64,000 bases of DNA, from the NCBI GenBank assembly GCA_001938995.1, contig MKZN01000002.1, forward strand, positions 62,001 to 126,000, in the 5' to 3' direction. Under the pieces are notes generated by a model. The model was given only the letters and a program-made list of their open reading frames with translations, was not told where the DNA came from and made no database searches. Positions 8,002 to 17,554 of this stretch are shown here, one piece after another (within the stretch, counting starts at the first letter, position 1; every line of letters starts with the position of its first letter). The translations under genes were made by a program, and so were the position numbers. The DNA is from Bacillus pumilus. Its GTDB lineage: Bacteria > Bacillota > Bacilli > Bacillales > Bacillaceae.

Positions 8002-8490
8002 ATGGAAACTTTTCATTATTTAGAAGATGAAGAAGAGATTAGTTTATTTGATACTATCAACACTAAAGCTAAAGGTATAGGGTCTTCTTTAAGTCGATAC
8101 CTAAAAAGAGACTCTGAAGATTTGAGTTGGGTGGCAGCACAACTGATTATCCAACCAGACAGTCCATTTCATGATTTAGGAACAATTGTAGGCCTGAGAA
8201 CTACTGCTAAACGCGTTACTTTACAAAACATTTATAATACTCTCGTCTATTTAACAAAGCAGAACAAACTATCTGAGTTGTCAAAAGAAAAATTACTAAG
8301 AGTATCTTTAATATATTTTGCCGAGATCAAAAAAATGTTTCCTGTTGATTGGGGTAACTATAAAGAATCAAAACTAACTCATATTGTTGGGATAAATGCT
8401 CTATCCATAATAGGTTTAGAAATCTTGCCTAAAAGTTTAGGTTCAAAGACTTTAGCTAAAGAATTGCTTAGTCTGATGGATGTGAAATAG
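8002..8490 (+). pseudogene. C-terminal remnant of a DGQHR-domain (DndB-like) protein
   Basis: From the ATG at 8002 about 162 aa remain. The segment EEEISLFDTINTKAKGIGSS is the typical post-catalytic motif of DGQHR-domain proteins. It is followed by a helical C-terminus (LTHIVGINALSIIGLEIL) like that family. The N-terminal half with the DGQHR motif itself is absent and no ribosome site precedes the frame. DGQHR proteins occur in DNA phosphorothioation (Dnd) and related defence islands. No other dnd genes are seen nearby, so this looks like a scar of a lost island. Confidence 0.55.
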
Positions 8491-8528
8491 AGAATTGACC
8501 ATACAGATTACTTATTTTTATACAAATG

Positions 8529-8557
8529 TTAGAAAATGAATCGTCATCTGCGATAAT
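8529..8557 (+). promoter_or_regulatory. Likely promoter of the Phr-like gene
   Basis: TTAGAA (8529-8534), a 17-bp spacer and GATAAT (8552-8557). This gives the small peptide gene its own transcript, ending at the terminator at 8724-8753. Confidence 0.45.
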
Positions 8558-8597
8558 AAATCTAAATTGTGATGAATAGAGGTGGGAAAGGTAATGG

Positions 8598-8717
8598 ATG
8601 AATCACCTTAAAGTTATTATGATATTGAGCCTTACCTTATTATTGGGTGTCGCAACCACTGCACATGTAAATTCCTCAAATGATTTTCAAACCGCAGAAA
8701 ACGGATACTTTGGATGA
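8598..8717 (+). CDS. Orphan Phr-like signalling peptide precursor
   Basis: 39 aa: a basic start, a hydrophobic export segment (VIMILSLTLLLGVATTA) and a short polar tail ending QTAENGYFG. The length, layout and C-terminal signal resemble Phr precursors such as PhrG, from which a 5-6 residue peptide (here perhaps NGYFG or ENGYFG) is released and re-imported by Opp. No rap gene stands upstream; the nearest one (57.7 kb) has its own Phr. GAGGTGGGAAAGG lies before the ATG. The gene has its own promoter and terminator. It could be a leftover of a rap-phr cassette or could talk to a Rap elsewhere. Confidence 0.5.
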   Translation: MNHLKVIMILSLTLLLGVATTAHVNSSNDFQTAENGYFG

Positions 8718-8723
8718 ACGTTA

Positions 8724-8753
8724 AAAGTAGACTCTCTATAGTCTACTTTTTTC
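8724..8753 (+). terminator. Rho-independent terminator of the Phr-like gene
   Basis: Stem AAGTAGACT/AGTCTACTT (8725-8733 and 8740-8748) followed by a T-run. Confidence 0.85.
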
Positions 8754-8757
8754 TATT

Positions 8758-8838
8758 ATGTGGACAAAAGCATCTGTGGCAACAAAGTCAAACAATGCTT
8801 ATGATGTAGCTTCGGGTACATGGTCTAAATGGTATTAA
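8758..8838 (+). pseudogene. Short coding fragment, unknown
   Basis: 26 codons ending VASGTWSKWY before TAA. There is no ribosome site and the frame begins right after a terminator. It could be the tail of a small secreted peptide (the ending faintly recalls lactococcin 972-like bacteriocins) whose front has been lost. Recorded because the next small gene follows closely. Confidence 0.2.
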
Positions 8839-8863
8839 TTCTTAATGGAAGGAGATAGTAAAC

Positions 8864-8989
8864 ATGCCTTTGAATACGATTATCGGTGCTGGTATTTTTA
8901 TTGTGATACCTGTAGCCATCATCACAGCAATAGTGTACTTTATTAAACGCAAAAAAAAAGAATACCAAAGCATCCAGTTAAATGGTTGA
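8864..8989 (+). CDS. 41-residue single-pass membrane peptide, unknown
   Basis: ATG preceded by GGAAGGAGATAG, an excellent ribosome site. It has one membrane helix (IIGAGIFIVIPVAIITAIVYFI), then a basic segment (KRKKKEY) and a short polar tail. It is followed by a terminator at 9004-9029. Small proteins of this type accompany bacteriocins or toxins as immunity or regulatory peptides, but nothing here proves that. Confidence 0.55.
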   Translation: MPLNTIIGAGIFIVIPVAIITAIVYFIKRKKKEYQSIQLNG

Positions 8990-9003
8990 AAATGAACAAA
9001 GAG

Positions 9004-9029
9004 AAAGCACTGTCCGTAGGGCTTTTTTT
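9004..9029 (+). terminator. Terminator of the 41-residue membrane peptide gene
   Basis: Stem AAAGC(A)CT/AG(G)GCTTT around a 6-base loop, followed by seven T's. Confidence 0.6.
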
Positions 9030-9038
9030 AGTTTGTCT

Positions 9039-9251
9039 TTATTCAGTTCGATGCCTCATTTTATGGATTGTTCTAAAAGATGCTTCAACGCCAATGAAGA
9101 CGACAAAGAATATAATAATCCAGCTGACCAAGTCCGCCCATATATTGGCCATGTTAATAATACCGAATTTACTTAATCCAGATTGAATTATAAACGAGAT
9201 CAAGGCAGTTATAAACACAGACAGAAACCAATTTGTTTTTCTCAACCTCAA
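9039..9251 (-). CDS. Small membrane protein, candidate immunity protein
   Basis: About 70 aa from a TTG at 9251 with AAAGGAAG at the right distance; an alternative TTG lies at 9245 and a longer frame at 9266. Two hydrophobic helices: TNWFLSVFITALISFIIQSG and LVSWIIIFFVVFIGVE. It lies directly downstream of the secreted bacteriocin-like gene on the same strand, only about 10 bp apart. By analogy with bacteriocin loci it may protect the producer. Family not recognised. Confidence 0.5.
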   Translation of the reverse strand: MRLRKTNWFLSVFITALISFIIQSGLSKFGIINMANIWADLVSWIIIFFVVFIGVEASFRTIHKMRHRTE

Positions 9252-9262
9252 AACACTTCCTT

Positions 9263-9712
9263 TCAAAAATTAAAGGAATTTACAAACATACTTAGTTGTT
9301 TTGTTTTCATTTTTGTAACGTTTGCAAAATTCGTAGCCGCCCATATCACTAGTGGCGCAACCATAGTTGTAACTTCGCCTTTTTGTTTTGCAGCTAATTG
9401 ATCTTGATACACCTTTTCAGCATCGCTACCGCCCAATGACTCTAAATGATTTTTAATCTCTACCGCAATATCCTTTGGCAACCCAGCATTGACGACTTTA
9501 GATTCATCAAACGAAAAAGTCCTATTTTCTTCATTGTATGCAGCAGCTTCAAAAATAGCTTGTGCAATTCTTTGCTGCTTTTGTGGGTTCGATTGTTCTT
9601 TTGCTGAAGCCTGGCCGAAAGTAGATGTGATGCCAAGACTCACAATAAGAGTAAATACCAGTGTAAGTTTTATATTGAGCTAACACAATAAACCGTTCAT
9701 ACCAAACATCAT
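9263..9712 (-). pseudogene. Secreted bacteriocin-like protein with an in-frame TAG in its N-terminus
   Basis: A run of about 135 codons encodes a hydrophobic export segment (LVFTLIVSLGITSTFGQASA), an acidic middle (FSFDESKVVNAGLPKDIAVE) and a hydrophobic helix near the end (VTTMVAPLVIWAATNFAN), the layout of a secreted pore-forming peptide. The only good start region, ATG codons at 9712, 9709 and 9700 behind AGGGGG, is in the same frame. It is interrupted by TAG at 9680-9682, just before the signal peptide. The only downstream start, GTG at 9643, would remove most of the signal. So the gene is either disabled, misread, or read through. The small membrane protein behind it fits an immunity role. 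Confidence 0.5.
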
Positions 9713-9752
9713 CCCCCTAAAAGTATTGTCTAACACCTTTATGGTAACATTC

Positions 9753-9781
9753 GCACAAAGTATTCAGTTCCACATAGAATA
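9753..9781 (+). promoter_or_regulatory. Sigma-K promoter of appendage module 1
   Basis: GCAC (9753-9756), exactly 16 bp, then CATAGAATA (9773-9781). This matches the sigma-K consensus (AC in the -35 and CATANNNTA in the -10) and points to late mother-cell expression, when coat and appendages are made. Module 2 has the same arrangement. Confidence 0.7.
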
Positions 9782-9826
9782 AAAAGCGACTAAACCTGTG
9801 ATTTTGCATTTATACTTTGAAATGGA

Positions 9827-10492
9827 ATGATTGTAGTGAAAAACCTTATGTTAAACAGACTAAAAGACATGCAACATGAAATATCTGGAGATATAATTTG
9901 TCCACCTTTCTGTTTCATTACTGGGGATGGTAAGCCCTTTTATTCTTGGGTTTTCACTGGTAATAAAGTATTTGAGACATGCTTTTTCTCTTTGATTTCA
10001 ATAAATGAGGAGAATAATTGTGTGTTATTGGAGTTACTAGTACCTTGCTTCAAGAATTTTCATCTATGTCAAAAGGGGTTATATCGTTCAAACTCGTGTG
10101 TTTTGGTAGATATTTCATTGTTTTGTGGAATTAGTGAGGTTGAACTGCCTGTTTTTGATTATATCATTTTGGAACACATAGAGAAATATCCTGTTCTTTG
10201 TTGTTTTTCAACTTCCTCCTGTTCTCTTGAATTATGGAGAAATGGAACAAGGAGTATGAATACAGCTACTGTCGTTTTGCACCATCAAGATGAGCAAGAT
10301 TCCCCGATATCAATCAATATTCAAACTAAGAAGTCATTGCATACATTATGTGTAGAAAAGGGAGAAAGTAGAGCGATTACTGTGAAAGATGTCAATTCTA
10401 TTATGAAAAATGATTCAAAACATAAGATTCGTGCTTTACTAGAGCTACAGTTGAATCTGATACAAAGAGAGAAAATAAATTTTCGAATCTAG
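9827..10492 (+). CDS. CotZ/ExsY-like domain fused to an Ena-like (DUF3992) domain; candidate appendage anchor
   Basis: 221 aa. Residues about 24-110 match the Cys-rich CotZ/ExsY/CotY crust and exosporium family: CPPFCFITGDGKPFYSWVF, NNCVLLELLVP, NSCVLVDISLFCGI. Residues about 135-215 resemble the DUF3992 endospore-appendage fold. In particular CVEKGESRAITVKDVNSI parallels the [14 protein letters not shown] of the next gene's product. Such a hybrid suits an adaptor that joins an appendage to the spore surface, as ExsL is reported to do for L-Ena fibres in the B. cereus group. The start may be the GTG at 9836, which aligns with the second copy. First gene of a three-gene module behind a sigma-K promoter. 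Confidence 0.65.
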   Translation: MIVVKNLMLNRLKDMQHEISGDIICPPFCFITGDGKPFYSWVFTGNKVFETCFFSLISINEENNCVLLELLVPCFKNFHLCQKGLYRSNSCVLVDISLFCGISEVELPVFDYIILEHIEKYPVLCCFSTSSCSLELWRNGTRSMNTATVVLHHQDEQDSPISINIQTKKSLHTLCVEKGESRAITVKDVNSIMKNDSKHKIRALLELQLNLIQREKINFRI

Positions 10493-10561
10493 TCGTTAGT
10501 ATAATCAAATTAGGTAGCGAGAACATAGACATATTTAGAAATGAATAAGAGGAGGATTAAG

Positions 10562-11673
<1,112 letters not shown>

Positions 11674-11730
11674 TAAGTTACGTTATAATTAACATATCAA
11701 TAAAAGCATGCCAAAAAAGGCCCTGGGCTC

Positions 11731-11764
11731 AGGCTGGAGATATTTTCTCTCCAGCCTTTTTTTA
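11731..11764 (+). terminator. Terminator of appendage module 1
   Basis: Strong stem AGGCTGGAG/CTCCAGCCT (11731-11739 and 11749-11757) followed by eight T's. Confidence 0.9.
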
Positions 11765-11895
11765 AAAAAGGGAGAGAAAGAATTATCTTTATTTTCGTCC
11801 TTATAGCAGCTCATTAATTCAAAAACCTTAGTGACCAATTTGACCAATTTATTTTTTATTGAGGACGTAGAGGTTTTTGATATTAAAATAGTAGA

Positions 11896-12257
11896 ATGAC
11901 CAATGTTTATATTATTGTAAACATGTACAGAAAGAAGAAGGGCATAAAAAAACAATGGATCCATGTTTACTTCGCTGTACAGAAGTTCAAAGAATTAATA
12001 AAAGATAAACAATTTTTAACTTGGGCTTTTAATGTCATGGTTATAAGTATTCCAGGTTGTGTGGGAGGGATTATTGCATTTCTAGACTTAGATGCTCGTT
12101 GTAAAATAAATCTTCTTTTTATAGCAGTAGGATTATCAATAGTTATAATAACTCTTCATTTTATTAGATTACTAAGTATGAAAAAAATAACTCTTAATCT
12201 CAATGGTTCTGAAATAGAGGCTTTTGATATTACATACAAAAAGGCAGATGGAGATGG

Positions 12258-12261
<4 letters not shown>
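11896..12261 (+). CDS. Two-helix membrane protein, unknown
   Basis: 121 aa (the start may be the ATG at 11923). A basic N-terminal stretch (KKGIKKQWIHVYFAVQKFKEL), two membrane helices (residues about 42-62 and 70-91) and a short cytoplasmic beta-like tail, ITLNLNGSEIEAFDITYKK. No family recognised. Immediately after it lies a fragment with a related N-terminus. Confidence 0.5.
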
Positions 12262-12377
<116 letters not shown>

Positions 12378-12436
12378 GAAACAGATCCATTTATCCAGTC
12401 TCAAAATTAAGTATACTTATCTTATTGAGATAAAAT

Positions 12437-12462
12437 AAAAAAATCCAACGTTTAAGCGTCAG
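12437..12462 (-). terminator. Terminator of the acetyltransferase gene
   Basis: On the minus strand, TCTGACG/CGTTGGA (with two G-U pairs) around a 6-base loop, then seven T's. It overlaps the stop codon. Confidence 0.65.
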
Positions 12463-13028
12463 ATCTTGTTTGTTGATTGATCAAGATATTTTATGATCTT
12501 CGCAGGATTTCCACCAACGACCACATGAGATGGGACATTTTTGGTGACGATGGATCCAGATGCAATAACTGCATTGTCACCTATGGTGATACCTGGATTA
12601 ATAATGGCACCTCCGCCAATCCAAACATGGTTCCCAATCTTCACCGGTTTACCAAATTCAATGCCTTTTGCTCGTTCAACTGGATCAAGGGGATGTCCAG
12701 CCGTATAAATATGTACATTCGGACCTAATAAACAGTGACTCCCAATGGTAATTTTACAAACGTCTAATAAAACAGCATCAAAATTCGCAAAAAAATGCTC
12801 TCCAACTTCGATATTATATCCATAATCACATTGTAATCGTCCCTCGAATACCACATCTTCACCGGAAGCACCTAACAATTCCTTTAAAATGGCACGTCTC
12901 TTCTCTGGTTCATCTGTTTGCTGATATGCATATGTCAACCTTCTAGCTTTTTCACGATCTGCCCTAAGCGTTCGATCATTTGATTGATAGTATTCTCCTT
13001 GAATCATTTTTTCTTTTTCACTATTCAC
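12459..13028 (-). CDS. maa: Maltose/galactoside O-acetyltransferase
   Basis: 189 aa. An N-terminal helical mac domain ([24 protein letters not shown], about 9-60) is followed by hexapeptide left-handed beta-helix repeats ([27 protein letters not shown], about 130-160). The catalytic His lies in [11 protein letters not shown]. It transfers acetyl from acetyl-CoA to sugars, probably for detoxification of non-metabolised sugars. Length and motifs are normal for the family. Confidence 0.93.
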   Translation of the reverse strand: MNSEKEKMIQGEYYQSNDRTLRADREKARRLTYAYQQTDEPEKRRAILKELLGASGEDVVFEGRLQCDYGYNIEVGEHFFANFDAVLLDVCKITIGSHCLLGPNVHIYTAGHPLDPVERAKGIEFGKPVKIGNHVWIGGGAIINPGITIGDNAVIASGSIVTKNVPSHVVVGGNPAKIIKYLDQSTNKI

Positions 13029-13202
13029 TTTGATCTCTCCCCTATTTGAAAATTGATAGGATTTATCTTTTCAACTACATCACAGCATTAAACAAGTTTT
13101 CAGCAAAATAATCCTTAATGTTATTTACGAATGAAGAAGTCTCATTTATAATCGAGTTGGTTTGCGTTATTAACTTATAGAATATCAGATATGAGGGATT
13201 AG

Positions 13203-14375
13203 ATGGAATTAAAGTGGTATAAAGCGATAATCGTTATTTTTACAATGTCCGGGATTTCCATCTCTACTTGGTTTTCACGGACACCAGAAGTTCGAGATAT
13301 TTTACAAGCGAACACAGGAACAATGGGACTCATTTTACTCGGATTATCCGTTGGATCGATTGTTGGTCTTGTTCTTTCCAATCTATTTGTCCGTTCAAAA
13401 GGCGGAAAAGTGGCCATTGTGATCAGTTCCTTTTTGATGTTCACTGGATTCATCACTCTTGCCATCGGCTCAACAGTCCCTTCTACTCTTGTTGTCACTG
13501 CTGGGCTTTTTCTTTTCGGGGCTGGTTCAGGCATGTGCAATGTGGCAATGAATTTAGAAGGAACCGAAATTGAGTACAGGATCCATAAAACCATCCTACC
13601 TATATTACATGCCTCCTTCAGTATCGGGACTTTAATTGGCGCTGGTGTTGGAATTCTGTTCATATATCTAGGTATCTCCGTGATGATTCATTTAGTGATC
13701 ATTGCCCTGCTTTTCTTTTTCAGCATTTTAGTCTGTACACGGTTTATCCCACACGGCACAGGGAAAGATCAGCATGAGGAGCAGCCGGAAGAACATCACG
13801 AGACTCAAAACGCTTGGCTGAATAAACGAACCGTCTCACTTGCAATGATTGCCTTATGTCTTGCATTTGTAGAAGGCTCTGCAAATGATTGGATTCCTCT
13901 TGCGATGGTGGATGGCTATCAGGTGTCACATTCGATGAGTACCGTCATCTATGCATTATTTTTGTGCGGGATGATTACTGGTAGACTGATCAGTGGACAA
14001 TTGATAGATCGCTTCGGCAGAGTGTTATTGCTAAGGATCGCCATTCTTTCAGCTGCTGTCGGATTATTCCTCGTGATTTTAAAAGTTTCCCTCGTTGTCT
14101 GTATGATCTCGATCTTTTTATGGGGACTGGGCGCTTCATTAGGCTTTCCACTCACCATTTCTGCAGCTGGTGATGACAGCCGATATGCAGTCAAACGTGT
14201 GAGTATCGTGACCTTATCTGGTTACACAGCTTCACTCGCTGGGCCCCCTATTTTAGGGCTTCTCGCCAATGAAGTGGGACTACTCAATGCGTTTATTTTT
14301 GTTCTTTGTGCGATATGTATTGCAGGAATTTTTACAAAAGCTGTTGCAAAACCTCATACCGCGCAATCTCACTAA
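13203..14375 (+). CDS. MFS transporter (YbjJ/FucP-like), substrate unknown
   Basis: 390 aa with 12 hydrophobic segments. The first-half signature is VGSIVGLVLSNLFVRSKGGK and the second-half one GMITGRLISGQLIDRFGR. The loop between helices 6 and 7 is charged (HGTGKDQHEEQPEEHHETQ). The start is the ATG at 13203 after GAGGGATTAG. It is alone, with a terminator behind it. The general pattern is that of the sugar permease-like MFS proteins related to E. coli YbjJ. No substrate can be given. Confidence 0.8.
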   Translation: MELKWYKAIIVIFTMSGISISTWFSRTPEVRDILQANTGTMGLILLGLSVGSIVGLVLSNLFVRSKGGKVAIVISSFLMFTGFITLAIGSTVPSTLVVTAGLFLFGAGSGMCNVAMNLEGTEIEYRIHKTILPILHASFSIGTLIGAGVGILFIYLGISVMIHLVIIALLFFFSILVCTRFIPHGTGKDQHEEQPEEHHETQNAWLNKRTVSLAMIALCLAFVEGSANDWIPLAMVDGYQVSHSMSTVIYALFLCGMITGRLISGQLIDRFGRVLLLRIAILSAAVGLFLVILKVSLVVCMISIFLWGLGASLGFPLTISAAGDDSRYAVKRVSIVTLSGYTASLAGPPILGLLANEVGLLNAFIFVLCAICIAGIFTKAVAKPHTAQSH

Positions 14376-14379
14376 AAAG

Positions 14380-14410
14380 TACTATGGTCGTTTGACCATG
14401 GTATTTTTTT
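14380..14410 (+). terminator. Terminator of the MFS gene
   Basis: Stem TAC(T)ATGGTC/GACCAT(G)GTA with a GTTT loop and a run of seven to eight T's. Confidence 0.85.
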
Positions 14411-14564
14411 AACGAGAAAATTGAAACCTTTCATACAATGAAATAGTCTGATCCATATCCTCACGTTTATCCCTTTATGAAACAGGGAAACTGAAAAAAT
14501 AACACTTTTCAAATAACTGAAAACGTGATAGAATCATGAAAATAAACAGGAAGGGGTGAGAAAA

Positions 14565-14894
14565 ATGAAAAAAAATGTGCTGTTAACTTTAGCCGTTCTC
14601 TTCATAGCCTTTGCAAGTTTTCATTTGTTCTCAATGCCTCATTCCGCTCAGGTGTATCACCATGCAAAGGTGATTGCTGATCAAGAATCACATGAAATGA
14701 ACACCGTTCAAACAACGGATGATGAAAAGAAACATGTGAGCACAGTATTTTTCACATTTACAGCCCTACTGATCATTGGCAGTATGACAGCTGGATTTGC
14801 ACGCATCACGTATACTGATCGGTTTGACCGGAAAAAGAAGCATTTACTTGCAGTGTTCTATCAATCTTCTTATTTTCGATTCGCTCGTGTCTAA
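14565..14894 (+). CDS. Small membrane protein with two helices, unknown
   Basis: About 109 aa from the ATG behind GGAAGGGGTGAG. The N-terminal helix (KNVLLTLAVLFIAFASFHLF) may be a signal anchor. A polar, His-containing loop follows (residues about 26-65), then a second helix (FFTFTALLIIGSMTAGFA) and a basic tail. The next gene, a 41-residue membrane peptide, follows 42 bp later on the same strand. No family recognised. Confidence 0.6.
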   Translation: MKKNVLLTLAVLFIAFASFHLFSMPHSAQVYHHAKVIADQESHEMNTVQTTDDEKKHVSTVFFTFTALLIIGSMTAGFARITYTDRFDRKKKHLLAVFYQSSYFRFARV

Positions 14895-14936
14895 CCCAAC
14901 CATCTATAGCAAGCAAAATTGGGAGGTTTTACACGA

Positions 14937-15062
14937 TGTTATTTTTCTTAAGATTATTCATTCTAGGTCTATTCTCTGTGACTTCACTTTCTCTTTTCGT
15001 TTATCAAGGAATAGAAGTGGTGCATGCCATTACTAGTTTGTTTGGCAACCATGAGAGCTAAA
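14937..15062 (+). CDS. 41-residue membrane peptide, unknown
   Basis: The ATG is preceded by GGGAGG at a normal distance. It has one hydrophobic helix (RLFILGLFSVTSLSLFVY) and a short polar tail ending GNHES. Probably co-transcribed with the gene before it and ended by the strong terminator at 15079-15118. Confidence 0.5.
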
Positions 15063-15078
15063 TGACCGAACTATAAAT

Positions 15079-15118
15079 AACCCCCCTGCTTATCACAGGG
15101 GGGTTCGTTTTGTTTATT
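15079..15118. terminator. Bidirectional terminator between the small membrane genes and parC
   Basis: Perfect 10-bp GC-rich stem AACCCCCCTG/CAGGGGGGTT (15079-15088 and 15096-15105) with T-rich flanks on both sides. Confidence 0.85.
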
Positions 15119-17552
15119 TATTGTTATCTGGGGTTGGTTCAAGCGACGGGAGAACATATGTGACCTCTCCCTGCTCATCCTCATCTAAAATAAATGATCC
15201 ATTGCTATAACGATCATTTGCTCTCAGACTAGAGATATTTAACGGAATCATTGCACCCTTCTCCGTATCAATCTCAAGTGTGTCGTGCAGCCCTGCAGCA
15301 ATCACCGTGATAATTCGATGCGGATTTTTCTTTAATTCTCTTAGCATGAGTACACCGCGTTTGGCTCTTGATGTTTTATCAAACTCCGAGAGGTTCATTC
15401 GTTTCACGGCCCCTCTATGTGTGATGAGAACAAGCACATGGTTCTTCGGATCAATGATCTGTCCAGAGACAACCTCGTCTCCTTCCTTCAGGTTGATTCC
15501 TTTGACACCTGCCGCTCTCGGACCAACAACACTCACTTCTTCTTCATCAAACCACAAGCCATAACCATTTTTCGTCGCAATAAACAATTCTTGCTGTCCA
15601 GTTGTGATATGAACATCTATTAGTTCATCATCACCTTTTAGATTTAAGGCAACGAGCGGTTTCGAATAGCGCTGCGCTTTATATTGATGAAGTTCTGTTT
15701 TCTTCACCATACCGCCTTTTGTAAAGAAGACAAGATACGACTGTTCATCAAATTCTTTAATTGGAATTGCTTTTTGGATGAATTCATCACGATCAATGGA
15801 GATAATGTTTGTAATATGTTGCCCCATATCTTTCCAGCGTATATCTGGCAGCTGATGAACCGGACAATAAATGTAACTTCCTTTATTCGTGAACAATAGA
15901 AGCACATCGGTTGTGTTCATTTCAAACTGATGAATCAACCTATCTGTGTCCTTCATGCCAAAGTCTTTACCGTTAGATGCGGCATAGGAGCGCTGGCTTG
16001 TCCGTTTGATATACCCATCTTTTGTGACAGTGACATACACGTCCTCTGAGGCGATCATCACTTCAAGATTAATCTTGATTTCCTCAATTTTCTCTTCGAT
16101 CACAGAACGTCTTTCGTCCGCATAGGTTTTTTTGAGCTTTTTCAAGCTTGTGGTAATCACCTTTAGCAGCTTTTTCTCATTTGCCAAAATGTCTTCAAGT
16201 TCTGCTATACGCACATCAAGCTCACTTGCTTCTTCTCTTAATTGAGTAATGTCCGTATTTGTTAAACGGTATAATTGCAGAGAAACAATCGCTTCTGACT
16301 GTGCTTCTGTAAAATCGTATTTCTCTATCAAGTTGTTTTTCGCATCGCGCTTGTCATTAGACGAGCGAATGGTCGCAATGACTTCATCTAAAATAGAGAG
16401 TGCCTTAATTAAACCATCTACAATATGATGACGTTCTTTTGCTTTTCGAAGCTCAAATGCCGAGCGGTTCGTCACTACTTCTTTTTGATGGCCAATATAT
16501 GCATCGAGCACAGTGGTCAGTGTCATTAAAGTTGGTCTTCGATTATATATCGCAACCATATTAAAATTATATGGAATTTGCAGATCTGAATTTTTATATA
16601 AGAAGTTCAACACACCGTTTGCGTCTGCTTCTTTCTTGAGCTCTACAACAATTCGAAGTCCCGTTCTGTCTGTCTCATCTCGAACCTCCGAAATCCCTTC
16701 AACCTTTCTTTCGATTCGAAACTCGTCCATCTTTTTAACGAGATTGGCTTTATTGACTTCATAAGGAATTTCCGTAATCACAATTTGCTGTCGTCCGCCA
16801 CGAATGGTTTCAATCACTGCTTTTCCGCGGATCATAATCTTACCTTTACCTGTTTCATATGCCTTCTTAATGCCGTCCACACCTTGAATGATACCACCTG
16901 TCGGGAAATCTGGTCCTTTAATGACCGTCATTAAATCCTCGACCGTACAATGCGGTTGTTCGATTCGCTTAATGACGCCATCAATGACTTCCCCGAGATG
17001 ATGCGGAGGAATATCAGTGGCATAACCTGCGGATATTCCGGTTGATCCGTTCACTAGAAGGTTTGGATACATAGCTGGTAAGACAACTGGCTCTTTGCTC
17101 GTATCATCAAAGTTTGAGACAAGTTCGACTGTCTCCTTGTCTAGGTCCCTTAGCAGCTCCGAAGCAATAGCAGAGAGCCGTGCTTCTGTATAACGCATGG
17201 CAGCAGGCGGATCTCCATCGATACTTCCGTTGTTTCCATGCATCTCAATGAGCACATTCCGCACTTTCCAGTCCTGACTCATTCTCACCATTGCTTCATA
17301 AACAGATGAGTCACCGTGCGGATGATAGTTACCAATAACGTTTCCGACGGTTTTTGCGGCTTTACGGAAGTTCTTATCTTGTGTGTTCCCTTCCGCATAC
17401 ATCGCATATAAAATTCTCCGTTGGACGGGCTTTAGACCATCACGTGCATCTGGAAGCGCACGGTCTTGAATAATATATTTACTATAGCGACCAAATCGGT
17501 CTCCAATCACTTCTTCTAATGGTAAATCATGAAATCGTTCTTGTTGTGCCAT
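15114..17552 (-). CDS. parC: DNA topoisomerase IV subunit A
   Basis: 812 aa, close to the 806 aa of B. subtilis ParC. It breaks and rejoins DNA to separate daughter chromosomes, as a heterotetramer with ParE. The active-site tyrosine is Tyr121 ([11 protein letters not shown]). The quinolone-resistance region [12 protein letters not shown] has Ser82 and Glu86, the sensitive state. A C-terminal beta-propeller (residues about 500-800) shows repeated blades such as [14 protein letters not shown] and [13 protein letters not shown]. Its ATG lies 2 bp after the parE stop, so the genes are co-translated. Confidence 0.98.
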   Translation of the reverse strand: MAQQERFHDLPLEEVIGDRFGRYSKYIIQDRALPDARDGLKPVQRRILYAMYAEGNTQDKNFRKAAKTVGNVIGNYHPHGDSSVYEAMVRMSQDWKVRNVLIEMHGNNGSIDGDPPAAMRYTEARLSAIASELLRDLDKETVELVSNFDDTSKEPVVLPAMYPNLLVNGSTGISAGYATDIPPHHLGEVIDGVIKRIEQPHCTVEDLMTVIKGPDFPTGGIIQGVDGIKKAYETGKGKIMIRGKAVIETIRGGRQQIVITEIPYEVNKANLVKKMDEFRIERKVEGISEVRDETDRTGLRIVVELKKEADANGVLNFLYKNSDLQIPYNFNMVAIYNRRPTLMTLTTVLDAYIGHQKEVVTNRSAFELRKAKERHHIVDGLIKALSILDEVIATIRSSNDKRDAKNNLIEKYDFTEAQSEAIVSLQLYRLTNTDITQLREEASELDVRIAELEDILANEKKLLKVITTSLKKLKKTYADERRSVIEEKIEEIKINLEVMIASEDVYVTVTKDGYIKRTSQRSYAASNGKDFGMKDTDRLIHQFEMNTTDVLLLFTNKGSYIYCPVHQLPDIRWKDMGQHITNIISIDRDEFIQKAIPIKEFDEQSYLVFFTKGGMVKKTELHQYKAQRYSKPLVALNLKGDDELIDVHITTGQQELFIATKNGYGLWFDEEEVSVVGPRAAGVKGINLKEGDEVVSGQIIDPKNHVLVLITHRGAVKRMNLSEFDKTSRAKRGVLMLRELKKNPHRIITVIAAGLHDTLEIDTEKGAMIPLNISSLRANDRYSNGSFILDEDEQGEVTYVLPSLEPTPDNNK

Positions 17553-17554
17553 GT

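Noticed and set aside
8982..9401. Several plus-strand frames of 64-72 codons
   Set aside because: They overlap the minus-strand bacteriocin-like and membrane protein genes, have no ribosome sites and read as random.
13744..14194. Minus-strand frames opposite the MFS gene
   Set aside because: Antisense shadows; the plus-strand protein has clear membrane helices and family motifs.
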